From Candidatus Protistibacter heckmannii (GTDB lineage: Bacteria > Pseudomonadota > Gammaproteobacteria > Burkholderiales > Burkholderiaceae), in the NCBI GenBank assembly GCA_025050535.1, contig JALBVF010000002.1, positions 272,001-336,000 on the forward strand: 64,000 nucleotides of DNA, written 5' to 3'. The notes under the pieces are model-generated. The model saw only the letters and a program-made list of their open reading frames with translations, had not been told where the DNA came from and did not search any database. Position numbers and translations under genes: made by a program. Position 1 is the first letter of the stretch; every line of letters begins with the position of its first letter. Below are positions 31,510-40,884 of this stretch, in pieces.

Positions 31510-32994
31510 ATGCGCGTTTCCGTAAAAAACATCCTCCTCGTGATGACCGGCCTGGTCGCCGGCGTTCTCGCCACCCTACAAATCTCCGCGACGGCGCAAA
31601 ATTCTCCCGGCCCCCTGCCTCTTGAAGAGCTGCGTCTGCTCTCGAGCGTGTTCGGCCAGATCAAGCGCGACTACGTGGAGCCGGTCGACGACAAGCGTCT
31701 GCTGGTCGAAGCCGTCAAGGGCATGGTCAGCAGCCTGGATCCCCATTCGGCCTATCTCGACAGAAAGGACTTCGCCGAGATGCAGGAGCACACCCGCGGC
31801 CGCTTCGCCGGCCTGGGCATCGAGATCACCTCGGAAGACGGCCTGGTGAAGATCATCAACCCGATCGAGGACACGCCGGCGGCGCGCGCCGGCCTGCAGG
31901 CCGGCGACCTGATCACCCGCCTCGACGAGAAGCCGGTGCGCGGCATGACCATCGATCAGGCCGTGCGGCGCATGCGCGGCGAGCCCGGCACCAAGATCAC
32001 GCTGACCATCTACCGAAAAAGCGAGGAGCGCAACTTCCCCGTCACGCTCACCCGCGCCGAGATCCGCACGCAGTCGGTCAAGGTGAAGGTGGTCGATCCG
32101 GGCGTCGCATGGATACGCATCACCAGCTTCCAGGAAACCACCGTGCCCGATCTGGCCCGCAAGCTCACCGAGCTTGTGCAGAAGGAGTCTAACCTCAAGG
32201 GTCTGGTGCTGGACCTGCGCAACAACGGCGGCGGCCTGCTGCAGGGCGCGGTCGGCGTGTCGGCGGCCTTCCTGCCGCCGGACGTGACCGTGGTCTCCAC
32301 CAACGGCCAGACCGAGGACGCCAAGCGCATTTTCCGCGCCACGCCGTCGAACTACCGCCTCGCCTCCAGCGAAGGCGATTCGCTCTCGGGCCTGCCCGCG
32401 GTGTTCAAGAAGCTGCCGCTGCTGGTGCTGGTCAACGCGTACTCCGCCTCGGCCTCAGAAATCGTGGCCGGCGCGCTGCAGGACCACAAGCGCGCGCTGA
32501 TCATGGGAAAGACCACATTCGGCAAGGGTTCGGTGCAGACCGTGCGCCCGCTCTCGGCCGACACCGCGATCAAGCTCACCACCGCCTACTACTACACACC
32601 CAACGGCCGCTCCATCCAGGCGCTGGGCATCCAGCCCGAGCTGCCCGTCGACCAGAACCCAGACGGCGATCCCGACGACGTGCTGGTGACCCGCGAGATC
32701 GACAACGAAAACCATCTACGCAACAAGCAAAAGCCCGAAGGCGCGGAGATGACCGACCGCGAGCGCCGCCGTATGGAAGAGCTTCGCCGCCTCGAGGAAG
32801 AAAACGCCAAGAAGACGCCGGAAGAGCGCGACAAGGAAAAGCGTAAGAAGCCGATCGAATTCGGCTCGGCCGAGGACTTCATGCTGCAGCAGGCGGTCAA
32901 CAAGCTCGAAGGCAAGCCCGTGAAGCTGTCGCAGTCCAAGCTCGAAGCGGCGGACACCAAGGGCAAGGACGCAGGGAAGGCCAAGAAGCCCTGA
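31510..32994 (+). CDS. ctpA: C-terminal processing peptidase (S41 family, CtpA)
   Basis: A 494-residue periplasmic serine protease. Signal segment NILLVMTGLVAGVLATLQ, tail-recognition region (SSLDPHSAYLDRKDF), PDZ domain (residues 95-175: FAGLGIEITSEDGLVKI, ARAGLQAGDLI) and S41 core with LDLRNNGGGLLQ. The catalytic serine lies in NAYSASASEIVAGAL and the lysine in GKTTFGKGSVQT. The C-terminus is a charged, lysine-rich tail. It trims envelope proteins and cell-wall enzymes. Uninterrupted. moeB follows after 13 bases. IS copy C lies 134 bases upstream, where an envC-like gene is common in relatives (inference). Confidence 0.95.
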   Translation: MRVSVKNILLVMTGLVAGVLATLQISATAQNSPGPLPLEELRLLSSVFGQIKRDYVEPVDDKRLLVEAVKGMVSSLDPHSAYLDRKDFAEMQEHTRGRFAGLGIEITSEDGLVKIINPIEDTPAARAGLQAGDLITRLDEKPVRGMTIDQAVRRMRGEPGTKITLTIYRKSEERNFPVTLTRAEIRTQSVKVKVVDPGVAWIRITSFQETTVPDLARKLTELVQKESNLKGLVLDLRNNGGGLLQGAVGVSAAFLPPDVTVVSTNGQTEDAKRIFRATPSNYRLASSEGDSLSGLPAVFKKLPLLVLVNAYSASASEIVAGALQDHKRALIMGKTTFGKGSVQTVRPLSADTAIKLTTAYYYTPNGRSIQALGIQPELPVDQNPDGDPDDVLVTREIDNENHLRNKQKPEGAEMTDRERRRMEELRRLEEENAKKTPEERDKEKRKKPIEFGSAEDFMLQQAVNKLEGKPVKLSQSKLEAADTKGKDAGKAKKP

Positions 32995-33007
32995 TCCCGC
33001 ACAGGCC

Positions 33008-33766
33008 ATGTCCAAGGACATGAACGACGAGCATCTGCAGCGTTATGCGCGGCACATCATGCTCGACGGCATCGGCATCGAAGGCCAGACGCGGCTGCTC
33101 GAGGCCAGCGCGCTGGTGATCGGCGCGGGCGGCCTGGGTTCGGCGGCCGCGCCCTATCTGGCCGCCGCCGGCGTCGGCCGCATCACCCTGGTCGACGACG
33201 ACACGATCGAACTCAGCAATCTGCAGCGCCAGATCATGCATGCCACGGCCGGCCTGGGCCGCGCCAAGGTCGAATCCGGCCTCGACATGCTGCATGCGCT
33301 CAACCCCGAGATCGAGATCACCGCGTTGCGCGCGCGCGCCGACGCCGCCCTGCTCGACGAGCTGGTGCCCGCCGCCAGCGTGGTGCTCGACTGCTGCGAC
33401 AACTTCGTCACGCGTCAGGCCGTGAACCGCGCCTGTGTGCGCCACCGCGTGCCGCTGGTCTCAGGCGCCGCGATCCGCTACGACGGCCAGCTCGGCGTGT
33501 TCGATCCGCAGCGTGAAGACTCTCCCTGCTATGCCTGCCTGTTCCCGCCCGACGCGGGCGTGGTGGACGCGGCCTGCGCCACGCTGGGCGTGTTCGCGCC
33601 TGCCGTGGCGATGATCGGCGCGGCCCAGGCCTCCGAGGCGATCAAGCTGATCGCCGCCGGCGAGAGCACGCTCACCGGCAAGCTGATGATGCTCGACGCG
33701 CGCACGCTGCAATGGACCACGGTGGGTCTCGCGCGCGAACCCGTCTGTCCCGTCTGCGGACATTGA
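33008..33766 (+). CDS. moeB: MoeB/ThiF-type adenylyltransferase
   Basis: A 252-residue E1-like enzyme that adenylates the C-terminus of a sulfur carrier (MoaD or ThiS). It has RYARHIMLDGIGIEGQ, ATP-loop VIGAGGLGSAAAPYLAAAG, LVDDDTIELSNLQRQ, the CDNF region (DCCDNFVTRQAVNRAC), and zinc ligands in CYACLF and CPVCGH. The usual catalytic-loop stretch around ACATLGVFAP is present. Intact and probably co-transcribed with ctpA. An internal ATG four codons in is an alternative start. Confidence 0.93.
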   Translation: MSKDMNDEHLQRYARHIMLDGIGIEGQTRLLEASALVIGAGGLGSAAAPYLAAAGVGRITLVDDDTIELSNLQRQIMHATAGLGRAKVESGLDMLHALNPEIEITALRARADAALLDELVPAASVVLDCCDNFVTRQAVNRACVRHRVPLVSGAAIRYDGQLGVFDPQREDSPCYACLFPPDAGVVDAACATLGVFAPAVAMIGAAQASEAIKLIAAGESTLTGKLMMLDARTLQWTTVGLAREPVCPVCGH

Positions 33767-33811
33767 CGCGCAACCGCTGCGTCCAAGCCGCGCTTCCCCA
33801 AGCCTCGTTGA

Positions 33812-33860
33812 GGTTTTCTTACGAATAGATTGATGGCGGCGGACGCTTATTTGCTTTACT
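33812..33860 (+). promoter_or_regulatory. conserved upstream block of receptor-channel gene 1
   Basis: Contains CTTACGAATAGAT, exactly 21 bases, then TGCTTTACT, ending 35 bases before the GTG of the first PBP-pLGIC gene. The identical arrangement (13-mer, 21 bases, 9-mer) recurs before the second paralogue at 35951-35999, whereas the 21-base spacer is not conserved. It is a shared promoter or operator duplicated with the gene. Confidence 0.65.
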
Positions 33861-33895
33861 AGGCCAAGCCTGGCAAAGTAGGGAAAGGTACCGCT

Positions 33896-35195
33896 GTGAG
33901 CATATCGACGCGCTGTGTCGCCGTGTCTGTCATGATGTTTGCGCTCGCGGCCCCGGCATGCGCGTCGGAGGCGGCGCAGATCGCGTTGCCGGTCTCCTTG
34001 AGCGGCGCGGGCGAATTCGGCAGCAGGCCGGTGCTCACCGCCGTGCGCATAGCGGTGGAGGAAGCCAATGAGGATGGCGGGTCTCCAGCCATCGAACTCA
34101 CGGTCCTGGACGATCAGAGCAAGACCGAGACAGCCAAGCGCCTGGCCGAGCAGATCAGCAAGTCCTCCGCCCTGGTGACGCTGGGCCCCACCAGCAGCAA
34201 CCCGGTGCTCGCCGTCGTCGCCGACTATGCGCACCACGGCGTCCCCGCCATCCTCTCCACCACGCATGCCGACGACGTGACCCGCGAGCGGACGATCTTT
34301 CGCACGGTCATCAACATCAGCCAGCTCGGCGAAGCCATCGCCAACCACAGCTTCCACATCCTCGGCCAGCGTCGAGCAGTGCTGATCGTCAAGAAGGGCG
34401 CTTACGGCGACGCATTCGCTGAAGGCTTCCAACGCGTCGCGAACCGCGTCGGCATCGAGACGGGGGTGTTCGGCTTCACCGGCAACGAAGACCGGAAGCA
34501 GACCGTCATCGCGGCTTCTCAGACGGCGCTGGCGGCTGCCAAGATGGAGCACCGCTTGGCGACGCGGACCAGCCGGACCGATCCGCCGGTCGTCCTGGGC
34601 ATGACCTATGAAGATGCCGTGCCGGTGGTGATCGACGTGAAGCGCCAAGGCGTCAGGGGTCCGATCATGGGGCCGGCGAACATGGCCCGCTCCAGCTTCG
34701 CCAGCCTGTTCGCGAACGAGCCCGATGAGAAGGCCCGCCCGGGCTATTTCACCGAGGGCGCGTACGTCGCGACGCCGGTCCTGCTCGACAGAGCCAATGC
34801 CCTGGCGCTCGAATTCGCGCAGCGCTACCAGGACCGCCACCGCAAGCCGGCCTCCTGGGAGGCCATCCTCGGCTATGAGGCCGCCATGCTGGCCATCGCG
34901 AAGATCCGCAAGCTCTGGGCGGCGCCCGAATTCCAGCGCGCCGGCGTCGCCACGCGCCGCGCGGCGCTCCTCCAATCACCGGCGCAGCTCGACAGCCGGG
35001 ACCATACCGAGCGTGGCCTGGCCGGCCCGCTCTGGCTCAAGCCGGACCGCAACCACCCGCAGCTGGCCCGCATCGGCGTCTACCTCTCCGGCGTGCTGCA
35101 ATCGGCGCCGATGTAGCTGATGGCCTTCCCCTATGCCGGAGAGGCGGACGTGCGGCGCGGCGATCGATCTGGGCGGCGGGCGTGTTCGTTATCGA
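33896..35195 (+). pseudogene. receptor-channel gene 1: LivJ-type binding domain joined to a truncated pLGIC domain
   Basis: Signal peptide (MSISTRCVAVSVMMFALAAP, cleavage near ACAS), then a type I periplasmic-binding domain of about 370 residues (QIALPVSLSGAGEFGSRP, LDDQSKTETAKRLAEQ, VTLGPTSSNPVLAVVA, RTVINISQLGEAI). The protein stops at TAG 35114-35116 after GVYLSGVLQSAPM. Beyond it, with a frameshift, AAIDLGGGR matches SAIDLGGGRFARR at the start of the channel domain of gene 2. The DNA then joins an unrelated binding-protein fragment near 35190. The channel part was therefore lost by deletion. GTG start, with AAAGG upstream. The PBP domain alone might still be secreted. Confidence 0.75.
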
Positions 35196-35929
35196 CGTGG
35201 CCACCAATCTGCTCACCATGGAAGGCGCTCGCGTCAATCAGCGCCGGCCTGGCACGCTCACCTATATCTCCATCAACGGGCAGAACGCGAACTATTCGGT
35301 GGAGCAGTTCGTCATTCCCATGAACAGCAACGTGAAAAGCCTCCAGGATTTCAAGGGCGCCAAGCTGTTCTCAGCGCCCGGCCAGGGCAACATGGTCGTC
35401 GCGCGCGGCGCTCAAATCGGTTGGACTGGAAGAGGGCTGCGACTATACCATCTGCTCCCTGGCCCTGAGTCTGCACCACGCCGCCATGCAGGCCGGTATC
35501 TTCACCGGAGGATACACCCTGGAGCCGATCGACTCGATCCTCGTGGGGCAGGGTCTGGCGCGCCGGCTGGAGAACGACGTCATGGCGCGCCATCTCATCG
35601 GCAACACGGCGGGTCTCGGCTTCGCCGTGGGCGTGGCGCTCTCCAACAAATTCATCGAGGAGCGGCCGGAGGTCGCGGCGAGGTTCGCCCAGGCCATCGC
35701 CAAGTCCATCAAGGACATCTCCACCGACAAGACCGTGCGCGCGCTGCTGCCAAAGTACATGCGGGTGACGCCCGACGTCGCACCGTCCGTGCCGCTGCCC
35801 AAATTCACGATGGTGAAGGACCTGAGCCCGCAAAACCTCAGCGACTTTCAGAAATTCGTCGACGTCGGCGTCCGGCAAGGCGTCATCAAGGGGCCGATCG
35901 AGGCGAAATCCATGCTCAAGGCCTACTGA
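35182..35929 (+). pseudogene. C-terminal remnant of an NMT1/SsuA-type ABC substrate-binding protein
   Basis: Recognisable as FVIDVATNLLTMEGARV, YISINGQNANYSVEQFVIP and SLQDFKGAKLFSAPGQGN. After a frameshift near 35420 it continues as FTGGYTLEPIDSILV, NTAGLGFAVGVALSNKF and the C-terminal helix FQKFVDVGVRQGVIKG to a TGA after LKAY. The N-terminal lobe (roughly the first 150-200 residues) is missing and replaced by the truncated receptor-channel gene 1. It has no relation to the pLGIC genes beyond position; it appears trapped between the two paralogues. Confidence 0.78.
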
Positions 35930-35950
35930 CGGCGGCGCTGCGTCCCGGTA

Positions 35951-35999
35951 GGTTTGCTTACGAATAGATGGAATTCCATGTCCGTCGCTCTGCTTTACT
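35951..35999 (+). promoter_or_regulatory. conserved upstream block of receptor-channel gene 2
   Basis: CTTACGAATAGAT, 21 bases, TGCTTTACT, ending 34 bases before ATG 36034. It is the twin of 33812-33860. Its preservation while the genes decay suggests the duplication is fairly recent or the site was under selection. Confidence 0.65.
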
Positions 36000-36033
36000 G
36001 ACGGCAGGTCAATTTGACATGGGGGGTGCCCGA

Positions 36034-38364
36034 ATGAACATATGGCATGGATGGCTTACGTCAGGCCTGTCGGCGCGGCGCCCGACGGCCGCGCGCATGC
36101 ACCTCTGGCTGGGCGGCTTGCTGCTCGCCGTGACCGGCACGGCGGCGGCCGGCACCTTCCAGATCGCGCTTCCCGCGTCGCTGAGCGGCTCCGGGGAATT
36201 CGGCGCGAAGCCGACCGTGAATGCAATCCGCATGGCAGTCGACGAATCGAATGCGGAAGGCAACGGCCAGACCATCGAGTTGAAGATCCTGGACGACCAG
36301 AGCAAGGTCGACACTGCCCGCCGTCTGGCGCAGGACATCGGGAAATCGGAAGCCCTGGTGACGCTGGGGCCCGTCAGAAGCCATCTGGCCCTGAGCAGCC
36401 TGGACCTCTACCGGAAGGCCGGCGTGCCGGCCTTCCTCTCCACGACGCACGTGGACGACGTGACGAAATACAAGAATGCGTTTCGCACCGTCATCAGCAT
36501 CAGCGAGCTGGGCGACGCCATCTCCAACTATCTGTTATACGTGCTCGGCCGCCGCCGGGCCGTCGTCCTGATAAAGGACGACTCCTACGGCAGGCGCTTT
36601 GCCGGGGGAGTGGAGGCCGCCGCGCAGAACGTCGACATGGACGTCGAGATCATCCGCTTCCGCGGCGAGAAGGACCGCGCGGAGGCCATCGCGGCGACCG
36701 CCGCCGCCGCGGCCGCGCTCAGGCCCGGCGAAAGACCGGGGCACAAGGAAACCAGCATCATCCTCGGCATGACCTACGAAGAAGGCGTGCACGTCACATT
36801 CTCGGCCTGAAACGGCTCGGCGCCAGGGGGGCCCTTCCTCGCGCCCGCGGCATTCGCCCGGGCGGGCTTCGCGGGTCTGTTCAAGAACGAGCCCGAGGAG
36901 AAAACAAAGCCAGGCTATTTCACCGAAGAGCTCTATATCGCCGCGCCGGTCCTGATGGACAGCGCGAACACCAGGACGCTGGAATTTGCCCAGCGTTATT
37001 AGAAGCGCTACGGCAAGCTCGCCTCCTGGGAGGCGGCGCAAGGCTATGAAGCGGCGAAGCTGGCCATCAATGCGATCAACACCGCATCCAACAGCGGCGG
37101 CCTGAACTCATCGAACATCAGCGAGAGACGCCAGGCCATCATCCGCCATCTGCAATCGCTGAACAGCACCGAGCAGGCGGACCGGGGCCTGAGTAGCGGC
37201 ATCTGGTTCGGCCCGATGCGCGGACGCAAGCAATATTCACGCATGGGCATTTATCGCGGAGGCGTACTGCAGTCCGCGCAGATGCAGCTCTACGAGATGG
37301 CCTGGGCCAGCGAGGTCGATCTGCTCAACGACTCCGCGATCGATTTGGGCGGCGGCAGATTCGCGAGGCGGCAGCAGGTGGTCTCGGCGGGCATGTTCAT
37401 CAACGAAGTGCCACAGATCGACATCGCCAACGGCACGTTCACGGCGGACTTCTATTTCTGGATCCGCTTCATGCCGGACAAGGTGCCCGGCGCCGCCGAT
37501 CCGGAGCACATCGAATTTCCCGGCATGCTGAAGACCAAGTTCGATCCTGCTTCCGTCGTGGCTAAGGGCAACCTGGACGACGGCTCGGTGTACCGGCTGT
37601 GGCATGTTCTCAGCGACTTCAAGGGCGACTTCGACCTGCACCGCTATCCGCTGGACCGCCAGACTCTGGCCCTGCGCTTCTTCAATGCGCGCGCCGCCTC
37701 CGAGCAGATCGTCTATATCCCCGACCGCAGGCAAGACGAGCTCAAGGCGCATGCGATGGAGCAGGTGAAGCACGCATCCACTCCCGACACCCTGCGCCTG
37801 GTCGACGACCGCAAGGATCCGACGCTGCGCGATTTCGTGCCGAACACATTCCGCCGGCTGACCCAGTGGACCATGGTGAAGACAAACAAGGAGCGGACCA
37901 ACCTGGTCACGCCCTCCTCGCTCGGCGATCCACGGCTCGTTGGGCAGAACAATGTGCGCGAGCTCTCCGGCTTCGAGATGAGCATCGAGGTGCGCCGGCG
38001 GCTGGTGTCGACGATGTCCAAGAGCATGCTGCCGCTTGGCCTGCTCACGCTGATCCTGTTCGCCTCGCTGTTCTTCCCGGATAAATTCTCCGCCAACAAG
38101 GTGGGCGTCGCGATCACCGCCGCGCTGTCCTGCGCGGTGCTGTTGACCTAGCTGAATTCACAGATGGGCAACGTCGGCTATGTGATGGCGGTGGAATACC
38201 TCTTCTACGCCTTCCTGCTGATGTGCCTGCTGGTGATTTCCGAGCAGTTGCGCTCGGCGTCCAAGGACGTGCAGGCGATGCGGGTCGACCACGCCATGAG
38301 CACCGTGTTCGCGGGATCCCTCGCGGTGACGGCGGTCGCGGGCTGGATCGCCTCGCAGTACTAG
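36034..38364 (+). pseudogene. receptor-channel gene 2: periplasmic-binding domain fused to a pentameric ligand-gated ion channel
   Basis: About 776 codons. Signal/anchor (LWLGGLLLAVTGTAAAG), type I binding domain at residues 40-395 (ALPASLSGSGEFGAKP, LGPVRSHLALSSLDLYR). Then a Cys-loop-family extracellular domain at about 405-655: VSAGMFINEVPQIDIANG, the pro-loop signature DLHRYPLDRQTLAL near residue 536 and pre-TM1 SIEVRRRL. Four TM helices: 666-682 (LPLGLLTLILFASLFF), 689-708, 711-736 (EYLFYAFLLMCLLVIS) and 755-773. This is the GLIC/ELIC layout with an added receptor domain. Lesions: a frameshift pair near 36790 and 36830 with TGA 36808, TAG 37000 and TAG 38149 inside TM2. It was presumably an inner-membrane channel gated by a periplasmic ligand. 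Confidence 0.82.
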
Positions 38365-38396
38365 TAGCGGAGGGTCCGGGGCGCTCCGGGCTTTGT

Positions 38397-40130
38397 TCAG
38401 GCGGCGCGCAGGCTTTCGAGCTCGGCCTGCAGCTCCTCGGGTTCGCAGGCAGCGAGCAGACGGTCGACGACCTTGGAGAGCCGCGCCGCGTCGGCGTGCA
38501 GGATCTCCTGCTTGACGGCGAGCAGCTGGATCGGGTGCAGGGAGAATTCAGTGAGACCCATGCCCAGCAGCAGGCGCGTCATAGTCGGATCGCCAGCCAT
38601 TTCCCCGCAGACCGCGACGGGCAGTCCGGCCTGTTTGGCTTCGTGGATGGTGCGCGCGATCAAGTTCAGCACAGCCGGGTGCAGCGGATCGTAGAGGTGC
38701 GCCACCGCGCCGTCGGCGCGGTCCACGGCCAGGGTGTACTGGATCAGGTCGTTGGTGCCGACCGAGAGGAAATTCAGGCGCCGCAGGAACATCGGCAGCG
38801 CCAGCGCGGCAGCCGGGATTTCGATCATCGCGCCGACTTCCACGTTCGGATCGTAGGGCAGGCCCTCCTGGTCGAGCTCGGCGCGGGCACGCTCGAGCAG
38901 GTCCAGCGTCTGATCGATTTCCTTGGAGTGCGCGAGCATGGGCAGCAGGATGCGCACCTTGCCGAAGGCCGAGGCGCGCAGCAGGGCGCGCAGCTGCGTG
39001 AGGAACATCTGCGGGTCGGAGAGCGACCAGCGTATCGCGCGCAGGCCCAGCGCGGAGGTCTGGTTTCCGGGCATGTCCGCGTCCAGCGGCTTGTCGGCGC
39101 CCACGTCCACGGTGCGGATCGTGACGGGCAGGCCGCGCATGGATTCCACCACCGAACGGTAGGCGCCGAACTGCTCTTCCTCGCCGGGCAGATCGCCCTT
39201 GCGGTTCATGAACAGGAATTCGGAGCGGAACAGGCCGATGCCGACGGCGCCGGATTCGAGCGCGTGCGGCGCGTCCTCGGGCAGTTCGATGTTGGCCTCG
39301 AGCGCGATGGGCACGCCGTCCAGGGTCTGCGTGGGCGCAAAGCGCAGGCGCTGCAGCTTCTTGAGCTGGAGCTGGTGGGGGCTCTGGCGATCGCGGTATT
39401 CGTCGAGGACGATGGGCGTGGGATTGACGATCACGGTGCCCGAATCGCCGTCGACGATGAGCCAGTCGTCCTGGCGGATCAGGGCGCTGGCGTTGACCAG
39501 GCCGACCGCCGCCGGGATGTCCAGGCTGCGCGCGACGATGGCGGTGTGCGAGGTCTTGCCGCCGAGGTCGGTGGCGAAACCGGCGAAGGCGCGGTCCTTG
39601 AACTTGAGCATGTCCGCAGGCGAGATGTCGTGCGCGACGACGATCATCGGCGCATCCTGGTCGGCGGAGACGATGGGCAGATCCGGGCGCGCGCCGGCCA
39701 GCGCCTTGAGCACGCGGTCCACGACCTGGACGACGTCGGCCTTGCGTTCGCACAGATAGGCGTCGCCGATCTCGTCGAACTGCCGCACCAGTTCCTCGAG
39801 CTGATGGGTGAGCGCCCATTCGGCGTTGTAGCTGCGCAGGCGGATGAGCTCGGCGGGCGCCTCGGCGATCATCTCGTCCTTGAGGAACATGGCGTGCACG
39901 TCGAGGAAAGCGGCCATTTCCTCGGGCGCGTCCTTGGGCAGGTTGCCGCGCAGCGAGACGAGCTCGTCGCGCACTTCCTCGATGGCGGCCTGCAGGCGGC
40001 TGACTTCGACTTCGGTCTTGTCGGGCTCGACAAGATAGTGGCGCACTTCGATCGGCGCCGGCGCGATGAGATGCGCGCGGCCGATGGCGATGCCGCGTGA
40101 TACCGCGATGCCGGTCAGCGTGAAAGGCAT
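38397..40130 (-). CDS. ptsI: PTS enzyme I, phosphoenolpyruvate-protein phosphotransferase
   Basis: A 577-residue cytoplasmic enzyme passing phosphate from PEP to HPr. It has the N-terminal start GIAVSRGIAIGRAHL, the phosphohistidine loop in LGGKTSHTAIVARSLDIPA, and the PEP-binding barrel with GIGLFRSEFLFMNR, NFLSVGTNDLIQYTLAVDR and AVCGEMAGDP. Full length and intact. Its ATG overlaps the ptsH stop. No sugar permease genes accompany it, as in Burkholderiales where this chain is mainly regulatory. Confidence 0.96.
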   Translation of the reverse strand: MPFTLTGIAVSRGIAIGRAHLIAPAPIEVRHYLVEPDKTEVEVSRLQAAIEEVRDELVSLRGNLPKDAPEEMAAFLDVHAMFLKDEMIAEAPAELIRLRSYNAEWALTHQLEELVRQFDEIGDAYLCERKADVVQVVDRVLKALAGARPDLPIVSADQDAPMIVVAHDISPADMLKFKDRAFAGFATDLGGKTSHTAIVARSLDIPAAVGLVNASALIRQDDWLIVDGDSGTVIVNPTPIVLDEYRDRQSPHQLQLKKLQRLRFAPTQTLDGVPIALEANIELPEDAPHALESGAVGIGLFRSEFLFMNRKGDLPGEEEQFGAYRSVVESMRGLPVTIRTVDVGADKPLDADMPGNQTSALGLRAIRWSLSDPQMFLTQLRALLRASAFGKVRILLPMLAHSKEIDQTLDLLERARAELDQEGLPYDPNVEVGAMIEIPAAALALPMFLRRLNFLSVGTNDLIQYTLAVDRADGAVAHLYDPLHPAVLNLIARTIHEAKQAGLPVAVCGEMAGDPTMTRLLLGMGLTEFSLHPIQLLAVKQEILHADAARLSKVVDRLLAACEPEELQAELESLRAA

Positions 40131-40399
40131 TACTCGCCTTCGCCGAGCTTGTCGTTGATCAGGGCAACCAGTGCCTGCATTGCAGCCTCCTCGTCGTTTC
40201 CTTCGGTTTCGAGCGTGACGGCGGTGCCCATGCTGGCCGCCAGCATCATCACGCCCATGATGCTTTTCGCGTTGACCTTTCGCTCGCCGCGCGCGATCCA
40301 GACTTCGCTCTGGAAGCCGCCCGCGAGCTGCGTGAGTTTGGCAGAGGCCCGCGCGTGCAGGCCGAGTTTATTGCTGATGGTGATATCTGTCTTTTGCAT
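40130..40399 (-). CDS. ptsH: PTS phosphocarrier HPr
   Basis: An 89-residue HPr. The phosphorylated histidine lies in KLGLHARASAKL. The regulatory serine, target of HPr kinase, lies in NAKSIMGVMMLAA. The EGNDEEAAMQAL C-terminal helix is present. Intact. It overlaps EIIA upstream by 32 bases and ptsI downstream by one base, so the three are one transcription unit. Confidence 0.96.
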   Translation of the reverse strand: MQKTDITISNKLGLHARASAKLTQLAGGFQSEVWIARGERKVNAKSIMGVMMLAASMGTAVTLETEGNDEEAAMQALVALINDKLGEGE

Positions 40400-40832
40400 T
40401 CGGGTCGAGCTGGGGATTTTGGTTTTGCACTGCGGTGGAACCGATCTGCAGCAGACCCTGCCCGCCGCCGGCCAGCGCGGTCTGCACCAGCTGGTCGATG
40501 GTGGTGCCGCGATAGCCCACCGCGCGGATCAGCATGGGCAGGTTGACGCCGGCGAGCAGGCGCACCCGGCCGCGCAGTTCGTCGGCCTGCGTGAGGCGGG
40601 TGGCAATGTTGGAGGGCGTGGCGCCGAAGATGTCGGTGAGGATCAGCCCGCCGTTGGCGGAGATCACGCCGGACAGAGCTTCCTTGGCTTGCTTGAGCGT
40701 CTCGGCGGGATCGGCGTCGGGCGCCACGTCCACCGCAGCGACGCGCGCAAGATCATCGCCGTAGACATGCTTGGCGCATTCGCGCAGGGCCGATGCCAGC
40801 GGCGCGTGGGCAATGATCAAAATACCGGCCAT
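40368..40832 (-). CDS. PTS EIIA component, mannose family
   Basis: A 154-residue EIIA-Man-like protein. The active histidine is in MAGILIIAHAPLASALREC, followed by GLILTDIFGATPSNIATRL and VNLPMLIRAVGYRG. The C-terminus ends in a histidine/glutamine-rich tail overlapping ptsH. It is the terminal phosphate acceptor of the regulatory PTS chain, since no EIIB or EIIC is nearby. Intact. It lies downstream of the broken gshB. Confidence 0.92.
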   Translation of the reverse strand: MAGILIIAHAPLASALRECAKHVYGDDLARVAAVDVAPDADPAETLKQAKEALSGVISANGGLILTDIFGATPSNIATRLTQADELRGRVRLLAGVNLPMLIRAVGYRGTTIDQLVQTALAGGGQGLLQIGSTAVQNQNPQLDPNAKDRYHHQQ

Positions 40833-40884
40833 ATCCTGAATCGGCTTGCGCGAAAGAAGGGGAAAGAGGGCTGATTGTAGCCTG

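Noticed and set aside
35182-35929. Functional link of the NMT1/SsuA-type fragment to the ion-channel genes
   Set aside because: It lacks its N-terminal lobe and is joined by a deletion; position alone does not support a shared role.
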